Below, piece by piece: positions 16,577-25,975 of a stretch of DNA of 52,787 nucleotides; within the stretch, counting starts at the first letter, position 1; each line of letters opens with the position of its first letter. A program made the translations under genes and the position numbers. Under the pieces are notes generated by a model. It was not told the DNA's origin. It searched no databases and saw nothing but the letters and a program-made list of their open reading frames with translations. The stretch comes from Devosia sp. 66-14 (GTDB lineage: Bacteria; Pseudomonadota; Alphaproteobacteria; Rhizobiales; Devosiaceae): contig MKVB01000003.1 in NCBI GenBank assembly GCA_001899085.1, positions 40,329 to 93,115 on the forward strand. Reading direction: 5' to 3'.

Positions 16577-17386
16577 CTACTCGGCGTCGTCGGCGGGCGG
16601 TGGCGGGGCCTCGGTGTCGGCGGCTGCGGCCGCCTGCGGAGCGTCGCGCAGGGTCAGGGTGATCTTCTGGTCGAGCGCCAGGAGGAATTCCTCGACCCGT
16701 TTGCCGTTCTCGCCGAAATCGTGGAAGCCGCTGAGCGGTACCGAGCGCATGTCGATGGTCGCGCCCTGAGCCGTGCCGGTGACCCGCACCGCCACCTCGT
16801 CGCGCCAGCCGAACAGGGTCACGGCGATGGCGTTGATCTGGCCGGTATCGAGCGCCGTCGGCGGCGCCCGGCGGGTGCGCACGTCCCAGCCGCGTGCATC
16901 CACCAGATCCTCGACGATGCTGAACATCTCGGTGGCATCGATCGGGTAGCTGCGGGTCTGGGCGTTGGGAAAGATCGTCTCGATCTCGGCCCGCAACGCG
17001 GCGCTGGTGGGGGCCACGCGGACCGGCGAGATCAGCGGCAGCGGGTCGGCGACATCCGTCGTCACCTCGTTGAGCATCGGGTACTGCGTCGCCTGGTAGC
17101 CGAGATAGGCGAACGGCAAGAGGCAGACGATGCCGAAGAACAGGCCCCAGCCGGCCTTGCTCCAGCCCTGGTCGCCAGTCATCCACAAGCGGCCGAAGGC
17201 GCCGAGCGCCAGGAACACCGCCAGCGCCGCCACGGCGGCCGCCACCGCCTCGACAACGACGAAATCGGCACTGGTGATCAGCTGCTCGCGGTGCAGCAGC
17301 ACCGGGATGATGGTGAGCGGTAGCGCCAGGCTACCGAAGCGCCGGGCCCAGATTGCCCATTTCGAGGTGCGGATGAGAATGCGCAT
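16577..17386 (-). CDS. DUF1499 family membrane protein
   Basis: A 269-residue protein with three predicted membrane helices in the first ~105 residues and a soluble DUF1499-type domain after them. The domain shows YPIDATEMFSIVEDLVDARGWDV and the later stretch DEVAVRVTGTAQGATIDMRSVPL. The C-terminus is Ala/Pro/Asp-rich and looks disordered. The biochemical role of the family is unknown. It converges on the MBL hydrolase gene, 33 bases apart, and stands alone. Confidence 0.78.
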   Translation of the reverse strand: MRILIRTSKWAIWARRFGSLALPLTIIPVLLHREQLITSADFVVVEAVAAAVAALAVFLALGAFGRLWMTGDQGWSKAGWGLFFGIVCLLPFAYLGYQATQYPMLNEVTTDVADPLPLISPVRVAPTSAALRAEIETIFPNAQTRSYPIDATEMFSIVEDLVDARGWDVRTRRAPPTALDTGQINAIAVTLFGWRDEVAVRVTGTAQGATIDMRSVPLSGFHDFGENGKRVEEFLLALDQKITLTLRDAPQAAAAADTEAPPPPADDAE

Positions 17387-17501
17387 CGTGCCGGCCGGAA
17401 CTGCAGTAACGCTTAGGGATAAGCACGGCGCGCCGCTTCGTGCAAAGCCCCGCGGAAGAAAGTTGTTGAGGGCGCCAAGCTAACCCATCACGTGGATGTG
17501 C

Positions 17502-18608
17502 CTAGCACATCGACTTGATCGCCTGCCATTCGGCCGCCGAGAAGGCGGGACGCATGGTGGCGGGCGCAACCTCGACGGCCTCGAGCGCAGCGCGGCGCTC
17601 GTCGGTCAGCGGATGGGTGTTGAGCAGCGCCAGCGTGCGGGTCATGGTGTCGTCGGCCGCGACCCGTTCGAGCAGATCGGCCAGCGCCAGCGGCGAGAAG
17701 CCGAGACGGTTGCCGGCGGCGGCGGCGAACTCGTCAGCCTCGCGCTCGGCATCGCGGGAAAAGCGGCTGTCGATCAGCGTGGCGCCGGCCGCGGCGGCGA
17801 CCGACAGGTTGGTCATGTCGCCGAGCACGAAGCCGACCAGCAGGCCGGTGGCCGAGCTCTCGATCAGCATCTCCATGCCGTGCCGGTGGACGACATGGCC
17901 GAGCTCATGGGCGAGCACGCCGGCGAACTCGTCGGCGGTCTCGGTCCGCTCGAGCAGGCCGGAGAAATAGTACACTTGGCCACCCGGCAGGGCGAAGGCA
18001 TTGGTGAGCGGCGAGCGCACCACCATCACCCTGGGGGCGAAAGGCGAGCCGGTCTCGGCCATCACGTCGGCGGCGAAACGCTCGATGGCAATATTGCCGG
18101 CAGCGAACTGGTCCTGGCAGGAGCGGAAGCCGAGGCCGTTGCTCAGCATGCCCTCGATCTGCAGGCGCGCGCCGTCGCCGAGGCGCGTCTCCCATGCCGG
18201 CGGCACCAGGCGGGTCACCCCGTCGGCCAGCAGCGGAACGCCGAACACATAAGCGGCGATCACCGAAGCGAGCGCCGCCACCGCACCGCCGAGGATACGG
18301 CGCTGCTGCCCGCGCTGGAGTTGCGAGCGCCGGCCGAGGCCGGGGAGCGCATCGCGCAATGCCACGCTCCACTCGCCGGCCGGCACCCTGAGCCGCGCGC
18401 CATAGGGGCGGTCGGCAGCGCCCAGCCGCAATTCGTCGCCCAGCCCCGTCACCTCGAACAGGGTGTCGACCGGCCAGCGATCGATCTCTTCGCGGGTGTC
18501 GCGATCGGCGATGACGAGTTCGGCCGGTGTGGCATCGCGCGTCAGCGCGAAGGTGACGAAGCGGCGAGCCGCAACGACGCCGTCATAGTAGCGCCCGACC
18601 GGCTCCAT
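17502..18608 (-). CDS. M48-family zinc metallopeptidase, membrane anchored
   Basis: A 368-residue protein. The active-site motif is HELGH (residues 234-238) within VLAHELGHVVHRHGME; the third zinc ligand is the Glu in READEFA. A single membrane helix lies at about 104-126, which leaves the first ~100 residues on the cytoplasmic side and the peptidase domain outside. M48 peptidases of this kind take part in envelope protein quality control. The ATG at 18608 overlaps the stop of the DUF898 gene (ATGA). The frame is open upstream, but that is overlap shadow. Pairing with a DUF898 gene is recurrent in proteobacteria. Confidence 0.87.
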   Translation of the reverse strand: MEPVGRYYDGVVAARRFVTFALTRDATPAELVIADRDTREEIDRWPVDTLFEVTGLGDELRLGAADRPYGARLRVPAGEWSVALRDALPGLGRRSQLQRGQQRRILGGAVAALASVIAAYVFGVPLLADGVTRLVPPAWETRLGDGARLQIEGMLSNGLGFRSCQDQFAAGNIAIERFAADVMAETGSPFAPRVMVVRSPLTNAFALPGGQVYYFSGLLERTETADEFAGVLAHELGHVVHRHGMEMLIESSATGLLVGFVLGDMTNLSVAAAAGATLIDSRFSRDAEREADEFAAAAGNRLGFSPLALADLLERVAADDTMTRTLALLNTHPLTDERRAALEAVEVAPATMRPAFSAAEWQAIKSMC

Positions 18609-19795
18609 CAGAACGACCCCACATTGAGCGCATCGGCGAGGCCCTCGCCCGCCAACGCCTTGTCCTCTTCGCCGGCCCGGACACTGGTGAGGCTCTCGAT
18701 GCCGGTGATGGTGGCGCCGCGAGCGACCAGCATCCAGTAGCCGCAGTCGAGATACACCTCGGCCATCAGCCCCAGCGTTGCGAGGCTCACCAGGTAGCCG
18801 CCGAGCGCCAGCGCCACGCCGATCCAACCGGCCCGGGCGATACCGGCCAGAGAGGAGAAATCGAACTGGCCCTGCACCACCAGGCTAACGAGGAAGCCGA
18901 CGAGGCCGACGATGATGAACCCCACCAGCAGCATACCGGAATAGGCGGCGAACTGGATGGCCAGAGCCCGCGCCTTGATTTCGACGCGGAGGCCCGCGGT
19001 GCCCAGGCGGACCTCGGAGAACATGCGGCTGGCCTCGCGGGCGCGATAGTAGAAGAAGCCACCGAAACCCAGGATGATAGCGAGGAGCGGCACCAGTGCC
19101 AGCGCCCGCCCCTCGGTGAGGAACCCGACGCCCAGCGCGGCGCCGACGAGGATCGCGACCGTGGCGTAGGCGCGGTAGAACGGGCCGGCGATGGTGCGCC
19201 AGCTTCCGGTGAAGCTGAACTGGCGGTCGCCGTACCAGGTGTTGGTGTAGCGGTAGCGCCAGAGATCGGCCGACATGAACGGGTATGCCAGCCCGGCAGT
19301 GACGACGACCAGCAGCGACCAGAGAAATTGCCGGGTCGCGTAGGCCCAGGCATTGCCCTTCTGGTCGAAGCGAATGCCGCGCCACAGGGTGCGCGACAAC
19401 CGAAAATCGCGCCCGCGATAGCTGGCATAGCCGAACAGGAACCAGAACAGGGCGGCGACGACGCCGTAGCCGACCACCACCACGGTCCCGACCTGGGTCG
19501 AGAGATAGAAGAAGGCGATGTAGAGCGGCAGGAAGACCGCCAGCGCGATCAGAAAGCCGATCAGCAGCTGTACCGGCGTGCCGGTATATTCCAGAGCGTC
19601 GCCGTCAATGCTGGTGTGGTGCCAGTAGAACTGGCGCTTCATCGTCGTCACCCAGAAGCGATAGAGCCCCAGGGTGGGGACCATCAGCAGATAGCCGCCG
19701 ACCAGCCGCCAGAACAGTTCGGCGCGCGTACCGCTGAACTTGGCCGGGACGCGACTGAGCCGCACGTCACCGAACATTGTCGTAATGCTTGCCAC
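18608..19795 (-). CDS. DUF898 (YjgN-like) multi-spanning membrane protein
   Basis: About 395 residues with eight or more hydrophobic helices. Diagnostic DUF898 stretches include FSGTRAELFWRLVGGYLLMVPTLGLYRFW near the N-terminus and RGIRFDQKGNAWAYA in the middle. Function is unknown. I choose a GTG at 19795, preceded by a G-rich GGGGGGAT sequence, over a TTG at 19849 further out; the ATG at 19774 has no ribosome site. The stop overlaps the M48 peptidase start, so the two products probably work together. Confidence 0.82.
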   Translation of the reverse strand: MASITTMFGDVRLSRVPAKFSGTRAELFWRLVGGYLLMVPTLGLYRFWVTTMKRQFYWHHTSIDGDALEYTGTPVQLLIGFLIALAVFLPLYIAFFYLSTQVGTVVVVGYGVVAALFWFLFGYASYRGRDFRLSRTLWRGIRFDQKGNAWAYATRQFLWSLLVVVTAGLAYPFMSADLWRYRYTNTWYGDRQFSFTGSWRTIAGPFYRAYATVAILVGAALGVGFLTEGRALALVPLLAIILGFGGFFYYRAREASRMFSEVRLGTAGLRVEIKARALAIQFAAYSGMLLVGFIIVGLVGFLVSLVVQGQFDFSSLAGIARAGWIGVALALGGYLVSLATLGLMAEVYLDCGYWMLVARGATITGIESLTSVRAGEEDKALAGEGLADALNVGSF

Positions 19796-19876
19796 GCCAC
19801 CATCCCCCCGGGCAGCGGCATGTTGCGATGACGGCGATGTTATTGGCAAGCGCCAGACCGTCGCCCGCCTCAGGAT

Positions 19877-20512
19877 TTACGGATAGAGCCGCTGCCGGGT
19901 CCACGCGCCATCGGGCAGAGTGCGGGTAAAGCGGACGCGATCGTGCAGCCGATTGGCGCCGTCCTTCCAGAACTCCATGGCCTGGGGAATGATCCGGAAC
20001 CCTGACCAGTAGGTCGGCCGGTTCACCGGCTCGTCTTCGCCAAAACTCTTCTTCAGGGTTTCGACGCGCTCGAGCAGGGTATAGCGGTTGGCCAGCGGCC
20101 GCGACTGCTTGCTGGCATGGGCGCCGATCTGGCTGACCCAGGCGCGGGTCGCGAAATAGGCGTCGGCTTCCTTGTCGGCGACCACTTCCACCGGGCCACG
20201 GACCCGGATCTGCCGGCGCAGCGTCTTCCAGTGCATGACGAAGGCGGCCTTGGGGTGGGCCAGCAACTCGCGGCCCTTGTCGCTCTCGAAATTGGTGAAG
20301 AAGCAGAAGCCGCGCGCGTCGCGCTGGTTGAGCAGCACCATGCGCACATCCGGCATGCCATCGGCATCGACGCTGGCCAGCGCCATGGCGTGCGGGTCGT
20401 TCGGCTCACTTTCCTGCGCCGCGGTGAACCACTCCTCGAACAGCGAGCAGGGATCGATCGGCGCGGTGTCGGAGTCGTCGAACAGCCGCTCGGTAAGTGT
20501 GGTTGCCGGCAT
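19877..20512 (-). CDS. pdxH: Pyridoxamine 5'-phosphate oxidase
   Basis: A 211-residue FMN enzyme that oxidises pyridoxine or pyridoxamine 5'-phosphate to pyridoxal 5'-phosphate, the last step of vitamin B6 synthesis and salvage. Family blocks are visible: DPHAMALASVDADGMPDVRMVLL, FFTNFESDKGRELLAHP, RQIRVRGPVE, and the C-terminal signature RIIPQAMEFWKDGANRLHDR. The length matches the family. The ATG at 20512 follows GAGGGT; the open frame upstream is not needed. It is divergent from the DnaJ-type gene. Confidence 0.95.
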   Translation of the reverse strand: MPATTLTERLFDDSDTAPIDPCSLFEEWFTAAQESEPNDPHAMALASVDADGMPDVRMVLLNQRDARGFCFFTNFESDKGRELLAHPKAAFVMHWKTLRRQIRVRGPVEVVADKEADAYFATRAWVSQIGAHASKQSRPLANRYTLLERVETLKKSFGEDEPVNRPTYWSGFRIIPQAMEFWKDGANRLHDRVRFTRTLPDGAWTRQRLYP

Positions 20513-20621
20513 GGTTTTACCCTCGTGACGCGCCAGTCTGGACAAGCCCGGAGCGCATGGCCATATAGGATGGCGCGGGCCGCGAAAGCAAATCCCAACC
20601 CGCCCCGAATTGAAGGAACCC

Positions 20622-21578
20622 ATGCGCGACCCGTATACCGTGCTCGGGGTGCCGAGGTCCGTCACTGAAAAAGACCTCAAGTCCGCCTATCGCAAGCTCG
20701 CCAAGGCGCATCACCCCGACCAGAACCAGGACGATCCGAAGGCCCACGCGAAGTTCGCCGAGGTGTCGTCGGCCTATGACTTCCTGTCCGACAAGGAAAA
20801 GCGGGCCAGCTATGACCGCGGCGAAATCGACGCCGACGGCAGCCCCCGCTTTGCCGGCTTCGGCCGCGGCGCCGGCGGCGGTGCGCGCCCGGGTGCCGGC
20901 GCGGGCGCCGGCGGTTTTTCGGCCGAGGACATCCTCAAGGAGTTCATGTCCGGCTTTGGCGGCCAGCAACGCGGCCCGACCCGCGGCGCCGGCGGCAGCC
21001 AGAGCTGGGACCCATTCACGGGCGCATCGAGCGGCGGCTTTCAGGGCGGTCGCGCCAGCGGCATGGGTGGTGAAGACATCAACGCCACCGTCACGGTAAC
21101 GCTCGAGGAAGCCCATGCCGCCCAGAGCGTGCCGCTGCGCATGCCGACCGGCAAGGTGCTGAACGTCAAGCTTCCCGAAAAGGTCGAGGAAGGCCAGCAG
21201 ATCCGGCTCAAGGGCCAGGGCCATCCCTCGCCGATGGGCGGCCCGCCGGGCGATGCCATCGTCACGGTGAAGTTCGAGCGCCACAAGCAGTTCCGGCGCG
21301 ACGGCGCGGACCTGCGGGTCGATGTGCCGATCACGCTCTATGAGGCGGTGCTGGGCGGCAAGGTGCGTGTCCCCACCCTCGACGGCTCGGCCGAGCTGAA
21401 CCTGCCCGCCTCGGTCAACACCGCCAAGGCGCTGCGTCTCAAGGGCAAGGGCCTCCATGGCGCGGGAGATCTCTATGCCACGCTGCGGGTGGTTCTGCCC
21501 GAACAGGCCGATCCGGACCTCGAAAGCCTGATGCGGTTCTGGCGCGACCAGAAGCCGTACAAGGTGCGGGACAACTAG
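20622..21578 (+). CDS. DnaJ-class co-chaperone without zinc finger (CbpA-like)
   Basis: A 318-residue type II J-protein. The J domain occupies about residues 1-66 with the HPD motif (His31-Asp33), which stimulates DnaK. A Gly/Ala-rich linker follows, then two beta-rich substrate-binding domains (about 145-305) with VTVTLEEAHAAQSVPLRMPTGK. No CxxCxGxG zinc repeats are present, so it is not DnaJ itself. GAAGGA lies ahead of the ATG at 20622. It is divergent from pdxH. Confidence 0.9.
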   Translation: MRDPYTVLGVPRSVTEKDLKSAYRKLAKAHHPDQNQDDPKAHAKFAEVSSAYDFLSDKEKRASYDRGEIDADGSPRFAGFGRGAGGGARPGAGAGAGGFSAEDILKEFMSGFGGQQRGPTRGAGGSQSWDPFTGASSGGFQGGRASGMGGEDINATVTVTLEEAHAAQSVPLRMPTGKVLNVKLPEKVEEGQQIRLKGQGHPSPMGGPPGDAIVTVKFERHKQFRRDGADLRVDVPITLYEAVLGGKVRVPTLDGSAELNLPASVNTAKALRLKGKGLHGAGDLYATLRVVLPEQADPDLESLMRFWRDQKPYKVRDN

Positions 21579-21610
21579 GGCGCTGCGACCGCAGGCTTCC
21601 CCGAAGCGCG

Positions 21611-22984
21611 CTAGGCCGCGACGGCCTCGACTTCCAGCATGGCGCGCTTGAGAGCCGCGAGACAACCGGGATCGATCGCGGTGCCGGCATCGGCATCCAT
21701 GATGGCGAAGGCCTGCGACACCGACATGGCGGCGCGATAGGGGCGTTCGGCGGTCAGTGCGTCGAAGACGTCGGCGGTGGTGACGATGCGCGTTTCGAGG
21801 TCGATCGCGGCGGCATCCAGCCCGCGTGGATAGCCCTTGCCATCCAGCCGCTCATGATGGGCGCCGGCGACGCGTGCCAGTTCGGCGAACGAGGTGATCC
21901 GCCCGAGGATGGTCTCGCCGAGGGCCGGGTGGCGGCGTATCGCCTCCCATTCGTCGGCGTCGGGTTTGCCCGGCTTGTCGAGGATCTGGTTCGAGACGCC
22001 CAGCTTGCCGATATCGTGCAGCAGCGCGGCCCGTTTCAGCCAGCGTCGACGCTCGTCCGAAAAGCCGAACTGCTCCGCGATCAGGTCGGCGAACAGCGCC
22101 ACCCGGTCGCTGTGACCGCTGGTATAGGGGCTCTTGGCATCCACGACTTTGGCGAAGGCCGCGGCGATGTCGTCGAGATAGTCGTCATCGACCTCGATCG
22201 AGCGCTTCTGCGGTTCGAGCGCGATCACCCACTGTTCGAGATCCGGGGCCGCCAGCGTGGTCCAGAACTGCGCGTCGCGTGCAATATCGAGAAACGCTGC
22301 GGCAGAGGCCGGATCGAACCAGATCCCGCTCCGGCGCTCCACCTCACGCATCGCCGCCTCGGGCCCCGAGCTCATGAAGAACACGTCGACCACCTGCGCC
22401 AAGAGCGCGATGCGGGCCAGCGGCGAGATCTCGCTGCCCTGCCTCCCCAGGGGTTTGCCGTTGCCGTCCCAGTGCTCATCGAGGTCGAGGATGGCTTCGG
22501 CGACCGCTTCCGAGAACCGCATCTGCCGGGCGATCTCCGCGCCGCGGGTGCAGCGGGTTTCGATCAGTTCGCGCGCGATCTCGCCGCCATGCATGGCGAT
22601 GTGGACGATCGAGCGGAACCGCGCGGCAAGCCCGGCCTTGAGGCCGGTATGGGCGAAGACGAAACGCAGGATCTCCGGCAACGCCGAGTCGACCTGCTTG
22701 AAGCCATGCTTGAAGCTCAGATCGTCCGCCAGGTAGAGCTGACAGATGCGGGCGGCGTTCGAGCTGCAGCCGACATCCTTGAGCAGCAGCGCATAGTAGA
22801 GATCGCCGAGTGTCGCCGTGTCGAAGCCGAGCGCTTTGCCCAGTTGCATGCCGATCCAGCAGCAGCGCACCCCGTGTCCAACCGGCTGGCCCTCGGTAAT
22901 GTCGAGCGCATGACTCAGGGCACTGACCAGTTCGGCCAGTCCGATCTCGTCGCGGGCAGATGGGGGAGCGGGATCGCGGCGCAT
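21611..22984 (-). CDS. Tandem HD-GYP domain protein, second domain intact (cyclic-di-GMP phosphodiesterase-like)
   Basis: A 457-residue protein with two related halves. The second (about 275-450) has a full set of HD-GYP residues: HSDRV (291-295), LLHDIGK (HD at 323-324), HPALG, HHERLDGKGYP (GYP 384-386). The first half (about 20-240) is degenerate: the HD position reads KD (69-70, KDVGC) and the GYP position reads WDGNGKP. The first domain probably senses or regulates and the second hydrolyses cyclic-di-GMP. No signal peptide or membrane helix is evident. It stands alone between convergent and tandem genes. Confidence 0.88.
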   Translation of the reverse strand: MRRDPAPPSARDEIGLAELVSALSHALDITEGQPVGHGVRCCWIGMQLGKALGFDTATLGDLYYALLLKDVGCSSNAARICQLYLADDLSFKHGFKQVDSALPEILRFVFAHTGLKAGLAARFRSIVHIAMHGGEIARELIETRCTRGAEIARQMRFSEAVAEAILDLDEHWDGNGKPLGRQGSEISPLARIALLAQVVDVFFMSSGPEAAMREVERRSGIWFDPASAAAFLDIARDAQFWTTLAAPDLEQWVIALEPQKRSIEVDDDYLDDIAAAFAKVVDAKSPYTSGHSDRVALFADLIAEQFGFSDERRRWLKRAALLHDIGKLGVSNQILDKPGKPDADEWEAIRRHPALGETILGRITSFAELARVAGAHHERLDGKGYPRGLDAAAIDLETRIVTTADVFDALTAERPYRAAMSVSQAFAIMDADAGTAIDPGCLAALKRAMLEVEAVAA

Positions 22985-23052
22985 GGCAGCATTCCGCCCA
23001 GATAGGCATTAACACTTAGTTGGTATGATAACAGGACTCAGCCGAGCACCGA

Positions 23053-23988
23053 TCACGATTGCGGGCGCGGCGCGGCGGCCCGTTTCAGCCGATCGTTGAT
23101 CGCCTCGCCGAGGCCCTGGCGCGGGATCGGCGCCACGGCAATCCGCGTCGCCCCTTCGTCCAGCCGGTGCAGCATCGCGAACAGGTTGCGCGCGGCCTCG
23201 CGCAGGTCGCCGCTGGGCGACAGGTTGGCGCCATCGGGACCCGGACCGAAGCCGAGCCAGGTTTCGCCCGGCTCGGCGTGCTCGGCATCGAGCCGCAGGG
23301 TGGCGTTGGGCGCATAGTGGCTCGCCAGCATGCCGGGCGCGGCGATGGCCGCATCGTGTTTTGCCACCACCACGGGCCGGCCGAGCTTGGCCTCGATCTC
23401 GTCGCGCGGCAGGGCGCCGGCACGCAGCTGCGTCACCAGGTCGCCCTCCACCGCCAGAATGGTCGACTCGACTCCCGCCTCGGAAGCACCGCCTTCGAGC
23501 ACCGGCACGGCACCGTTGAAGGAGCGTTCGACCTGCGCGGCCGTCGTCGGCGACAGTTTGCCGGACCGATTGGCCGAGGGCGCCGCCAGCGGCCGGCCGG
23601 TCTCGCGGATCAGGGCGAGGGCCAGCGGATGAGCCGGAATGCGGATCCCGACCGTATCGAGACCTGCGGTCACCAGGTCCGACAGCCCGGCTTCCGGGCG
23701 CCTGGGCAGTACCAGGGTCAGGGGGCCGGGCCAGAATTCCGCCAACCTGCGGGCCATTGGGGTGAAGCTCACGAAGCGCTCGGCCATGGCGAGGTCGGCA
23801 ACGTGGACGATCAACGGGTTGAAGCGCGGCCGCCCCTTGGTCTCGTAGATCTTCAGCACCGCATCCGAACTGGTGGCGTCGGCACCGAGGCCATAGACGG
23901 TCTCGGTGGGGAAGGCGACGAGCTCGCCGGCACGCAATCGCGCCGCGAGTTCGAGCAGATCGGCTGAAGAATGAACGGCGCTGGCCAT
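23053..23988 (-). CDS. L-threonylcarbamoyladenylate synthase (Sua5/YrdC family)
   Basis: A 311-residue enzyme that makes threonylcarbamoyl-AMP from threonine, bicarbonate and ATP for the t6A37 modification of ANN-decoding tRNAs. The YrdC domain fills the first ~205 residues, with FPTETVYGLGADAT, the KGRPRFNPLIVHV loop and APSANRSGKLSPTT. The additional C-terminal ~100 residues (GMLASHYAPNATLRL onward) are the Sua5 domain, which separates it from the shorter TsaC form. It is divergent from the HDAC-family gene. Confidence 0.93.
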   Translation of the reverse strand: MASAVHSSADLLELAARLRAGELVAFPTETVYGLGADATSSDAVLKIYETKGRPRFNPLIVHVADLAMAERFVSFTPMARRLAEFWPGPLTLVLPRRPEAGLSDLVTAGLDTVGIRIPAHPLALALIRETGRPLAAPSANRSGKLSPTTAAQVERSFNGAVPVLEGGASEAGVESTILAVEGDLVTQLRAGALPRDEIEAKLGRPVVVAKHDAAIAAPGMLASHYAPNATLRLDAEHAEPGETWLGFGPGPDGANLSPSGDLREAARNLFAMLHRLDEGATRIAVAPIPRQGLGEAINDRLKRAAAPRPQS

Positions 23989-24055
23989 GCCGCGAGGTTT
24001 GACAAGCTCGTGAGCACAACGTCAAGCTATCCGGGCAGCGACAACTCCCGAGCCC

Positions 24056-24985
24056 ATGGCCACTCTCCTCGTCTCACAACCCAATTTTGCCAGCCACGCC
24101 ACCCCGACCGGACACCCCGAACGGCCCGACCGGATCCGGGCGGTCGAGGAGGCACTGAGTGCCGACCGTTTTGACCGGCTGATCCGGCGTGAGGCGCCGT
24201 CGGCCGACCTGACGCTGGCCGAACTGGTGCATGACGCCAATTATCTGGGCATCCTCACCCGGGCCCGCCCGGCCGAGGGGATCGGCCAGATCGACGAGGA
24301 CACCTTCATCTCCTCGCACTCGCTGGAGGCAGCCGCTACGGCGCTGGGCGGCGGGCTTGCGGCGCTCGAGGCGGTGGCGCTGGGCGAAGTGCGCAACGCC
24401 TTCTGTGCCGTACGCCCGCCCGGTCACCACGCGGAGATCGACCGGCCGATGGGGTTCTGCCTGATCAATTCGATCGCCGTGGTGGCGCGCGAGGCGCAGC
24501 GCAAGTTCGGCGCCGAGCGCGTGGCGATCGTCGATTTCGACGTGCACCATGGCAACGGCACCGAGGATATCTTCAAGGACGATCCGACGGTGTTCTACGC
24601 CTCGAGCCACCAGATGCCGCTCTATCCGGGCACCGGCGCGCCGAGCTTCACCGGCGTGGGCAATATCTGCAATGCAGCGCTCGCCGCCGGCAGCGGCGGG
24701 GCCGAGATGCGCGCCGCCTACAGCGATCGCATCCTGCCGGCGCTGGCAGCATTCCGGCCGGATTTCCTCATGGTCTCGGCCGGCTTCGATGCCGACTATC
24801 GCGACCCGCTGGCCGGGCTCAACTGGCACCCCGAGGATTTTGCCTGGGTCACCGAGAGGCTGGTGGAGGTGGCCGAGCGGGTGTGCGAAGGGCGGCTGGT
24901 TTCGATGCTGGAAGGTGGCTACGACCGGCACGGCCTCGCCACCGGCGCTGCCGCGCATGTTGAAATGTTGATGGCCGCAAGCTAG
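24056..24985 (+). CDS. Histone-deacetylase-family (AcuC/APAH-like) amidohydrolase
   Basis: A 309-residue zinc enzyme of the arginase/deacetylase fold. Seen are the HPERPDRI start block (20-27), the catalytic His pair RPPGHH (123-125), the zinc ligands in [10 protein letters not shown] (Asp162, His164) and GFDADY, and the closing GGY near the end. Bacterial members remove acetyl groups from small amines, polyamines or proteins; the substrate here is unknown. It lies 25 bases ahead of xseB, a common Rhizobiales arrangement. Confidence 0.92.
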   Translation: MATLLVSQPNFASHATPTGHPERPDRIRAVEEALSADRFDRLIRREAPSADLTLAELVHDANYLGILTRARPAEGIGQIDEDTFISSHSLEAAATALGGGLAALEAVALGEVRNAFCAVRPPGHHAEIDRPMGFCLINSIAVVAREAQRKFGAERVAIVDFDVHHGNGTEDIFKDDPTVFYASSHQMPLYPGTGAPSFTGVGNICNAALAAGSGGAEMRAAYSDRILPALAAFRPDFLMVSAGFDADYRDPLAGLNWHPEDFAWVTERLVEVAERVCEGRLVSMLEGGYDRHGLATGAAAHVEMLMAAS

Positions 24986-25010
24986 CAACGAACCTCATCG
25001 AGGAACTGAC

Positions 25011-25265
25011 ATGGCCGATTCCCCCGCTCCCGCCGACGACATCAAGCTGATGAGCTTCGAGGCGGCGCTGCGTGAACTCGAGGGCATTGTCGGCAAGCTC
25101 GAAAGCGGCCAGGCGCCTCTAGCCGAGTCTATCGCCATCTATGAGCGCGGCGAGGCGCTGAAGGCGCATTGCGAAGCGCTGCTGAAGCAGGCCGAGATGC
25201 GGATCGAAAAGATCACCCTGCGCAATGGCCAACCCACCGGCACCGAGCCGCTCGACCCGCAGTAA
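25011..25265 (+). CDS. xseB: Exodeoxyribonuclease VII small subunit
   Basis: An 84-residue protein with the typical core [33 protein letters not shown] followed by a helical C-terminal half. It pairs with XseA to degrade single-stranded DNA. GAGGAAC precedes the ATG. The gene follows the HDAC-family gene. In most Rhizobiales dxs comes next, but here a SCO-family gene does. Confidence 0.95.
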   Translation: MADSPAPADDIKLMSFEAALRELEGIVGKLESGQAPLAESIAIYERGEALKAHCEALLKQAEMRIEKITLRNGQPTGTEPLDPQ

Positions 25266-25372
25266 GGTCGAGCGCTTCAAACATCGGTGAGCGCGCGACA
25301 ATGCCGCGCGCCAGAATTGTTCGCCCGGCGCTATAAGGCGCAACTCAAGACGCCAACTATCTGGGCAAGGGC

Positions 25373-25975
25373 ATGGCCGAAACCAACTCCGTGGCGCTGT
25401 CGCGCTTTCGCATCATCCTGTGGACGCTGGTCGTCGTGGCGGCGCTCGGCGCCACGGTGCTGTTCTTCTTCCGGCCGCCGACCGCGCCACTGGCGGTGAC
25501 GGGCAAGCCGTTCGCGCTGCAATCGACGCTGGGCGGCACCTTCACCGAGGCCAATCTCAAGGGCACGCCCAGCCTGGTATTCTTCGGCTACACCCACTGC
25601 CCCGATGTCTGCCCGACGACGCTGGCGGAATCGGCGGCGTGGAAACAGCAGCTGGGGCTCAACGCCGATCAGTTGCGCACCATCTTCGTCACCGTCGATC
25701 CCAAGCGCGACACCAAGGAAGTGCTCGCCGACTATCTGAGCGCGTTTCCCGGCACCATCGGCCTCGTCGGCGACGACGCCGAGACCACGGCAGCCAAGGC
25801 CTCGTTCGGCGCCGCATCGGAAACCACCGAGCCGGATGCCGACGGGTTCTATCTGGTCAACCACACCGCCTCGGTGTTCCTGATCAACAAGAACGGCAGC
25901 TTCGAAGGCACCATCGCCTATGGCGAGCCCACCGACGCGGCGGTCGGCAAGATCCGGAAGCTCATGGGCTCGTGA
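25373..25975 (+). CDS. SCO1/SenC-family copper chaperone, membrane anchored
   Basis: A 200-residue thioredoxin-fold protein with an N-terminal membrane helix (about 12-33) and a periplasmic domain. The copper ligands are in place: CPDVC (Cys76, Cys80) and a distal His (His164, in NHTASVF). Such proteins deliver copper to the CuA centre of cytochrome c oxidase. No oxidase genes are nearby. Its stop overlaps the GTG start of tlyA by three bases (GTGA). Confidence 0.92.
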   Translation: MAETNSVALSRFRIILWTLVVVAALGATVLFFFRPPTAPLAVTGKPFALQSTLGGTFTEANLKGTPSLVFFGYTHCPDVCPTTLAESAAWKQQLGLNADQLRTIFVTVDPKRDTKEVLADYLSAFPGTIGLVGDDAETTAAKASFGAASETTEPDADGFYLVNHTASVFLINKNGSFEGTIAYGEPTDAAVGKIRKLMGS

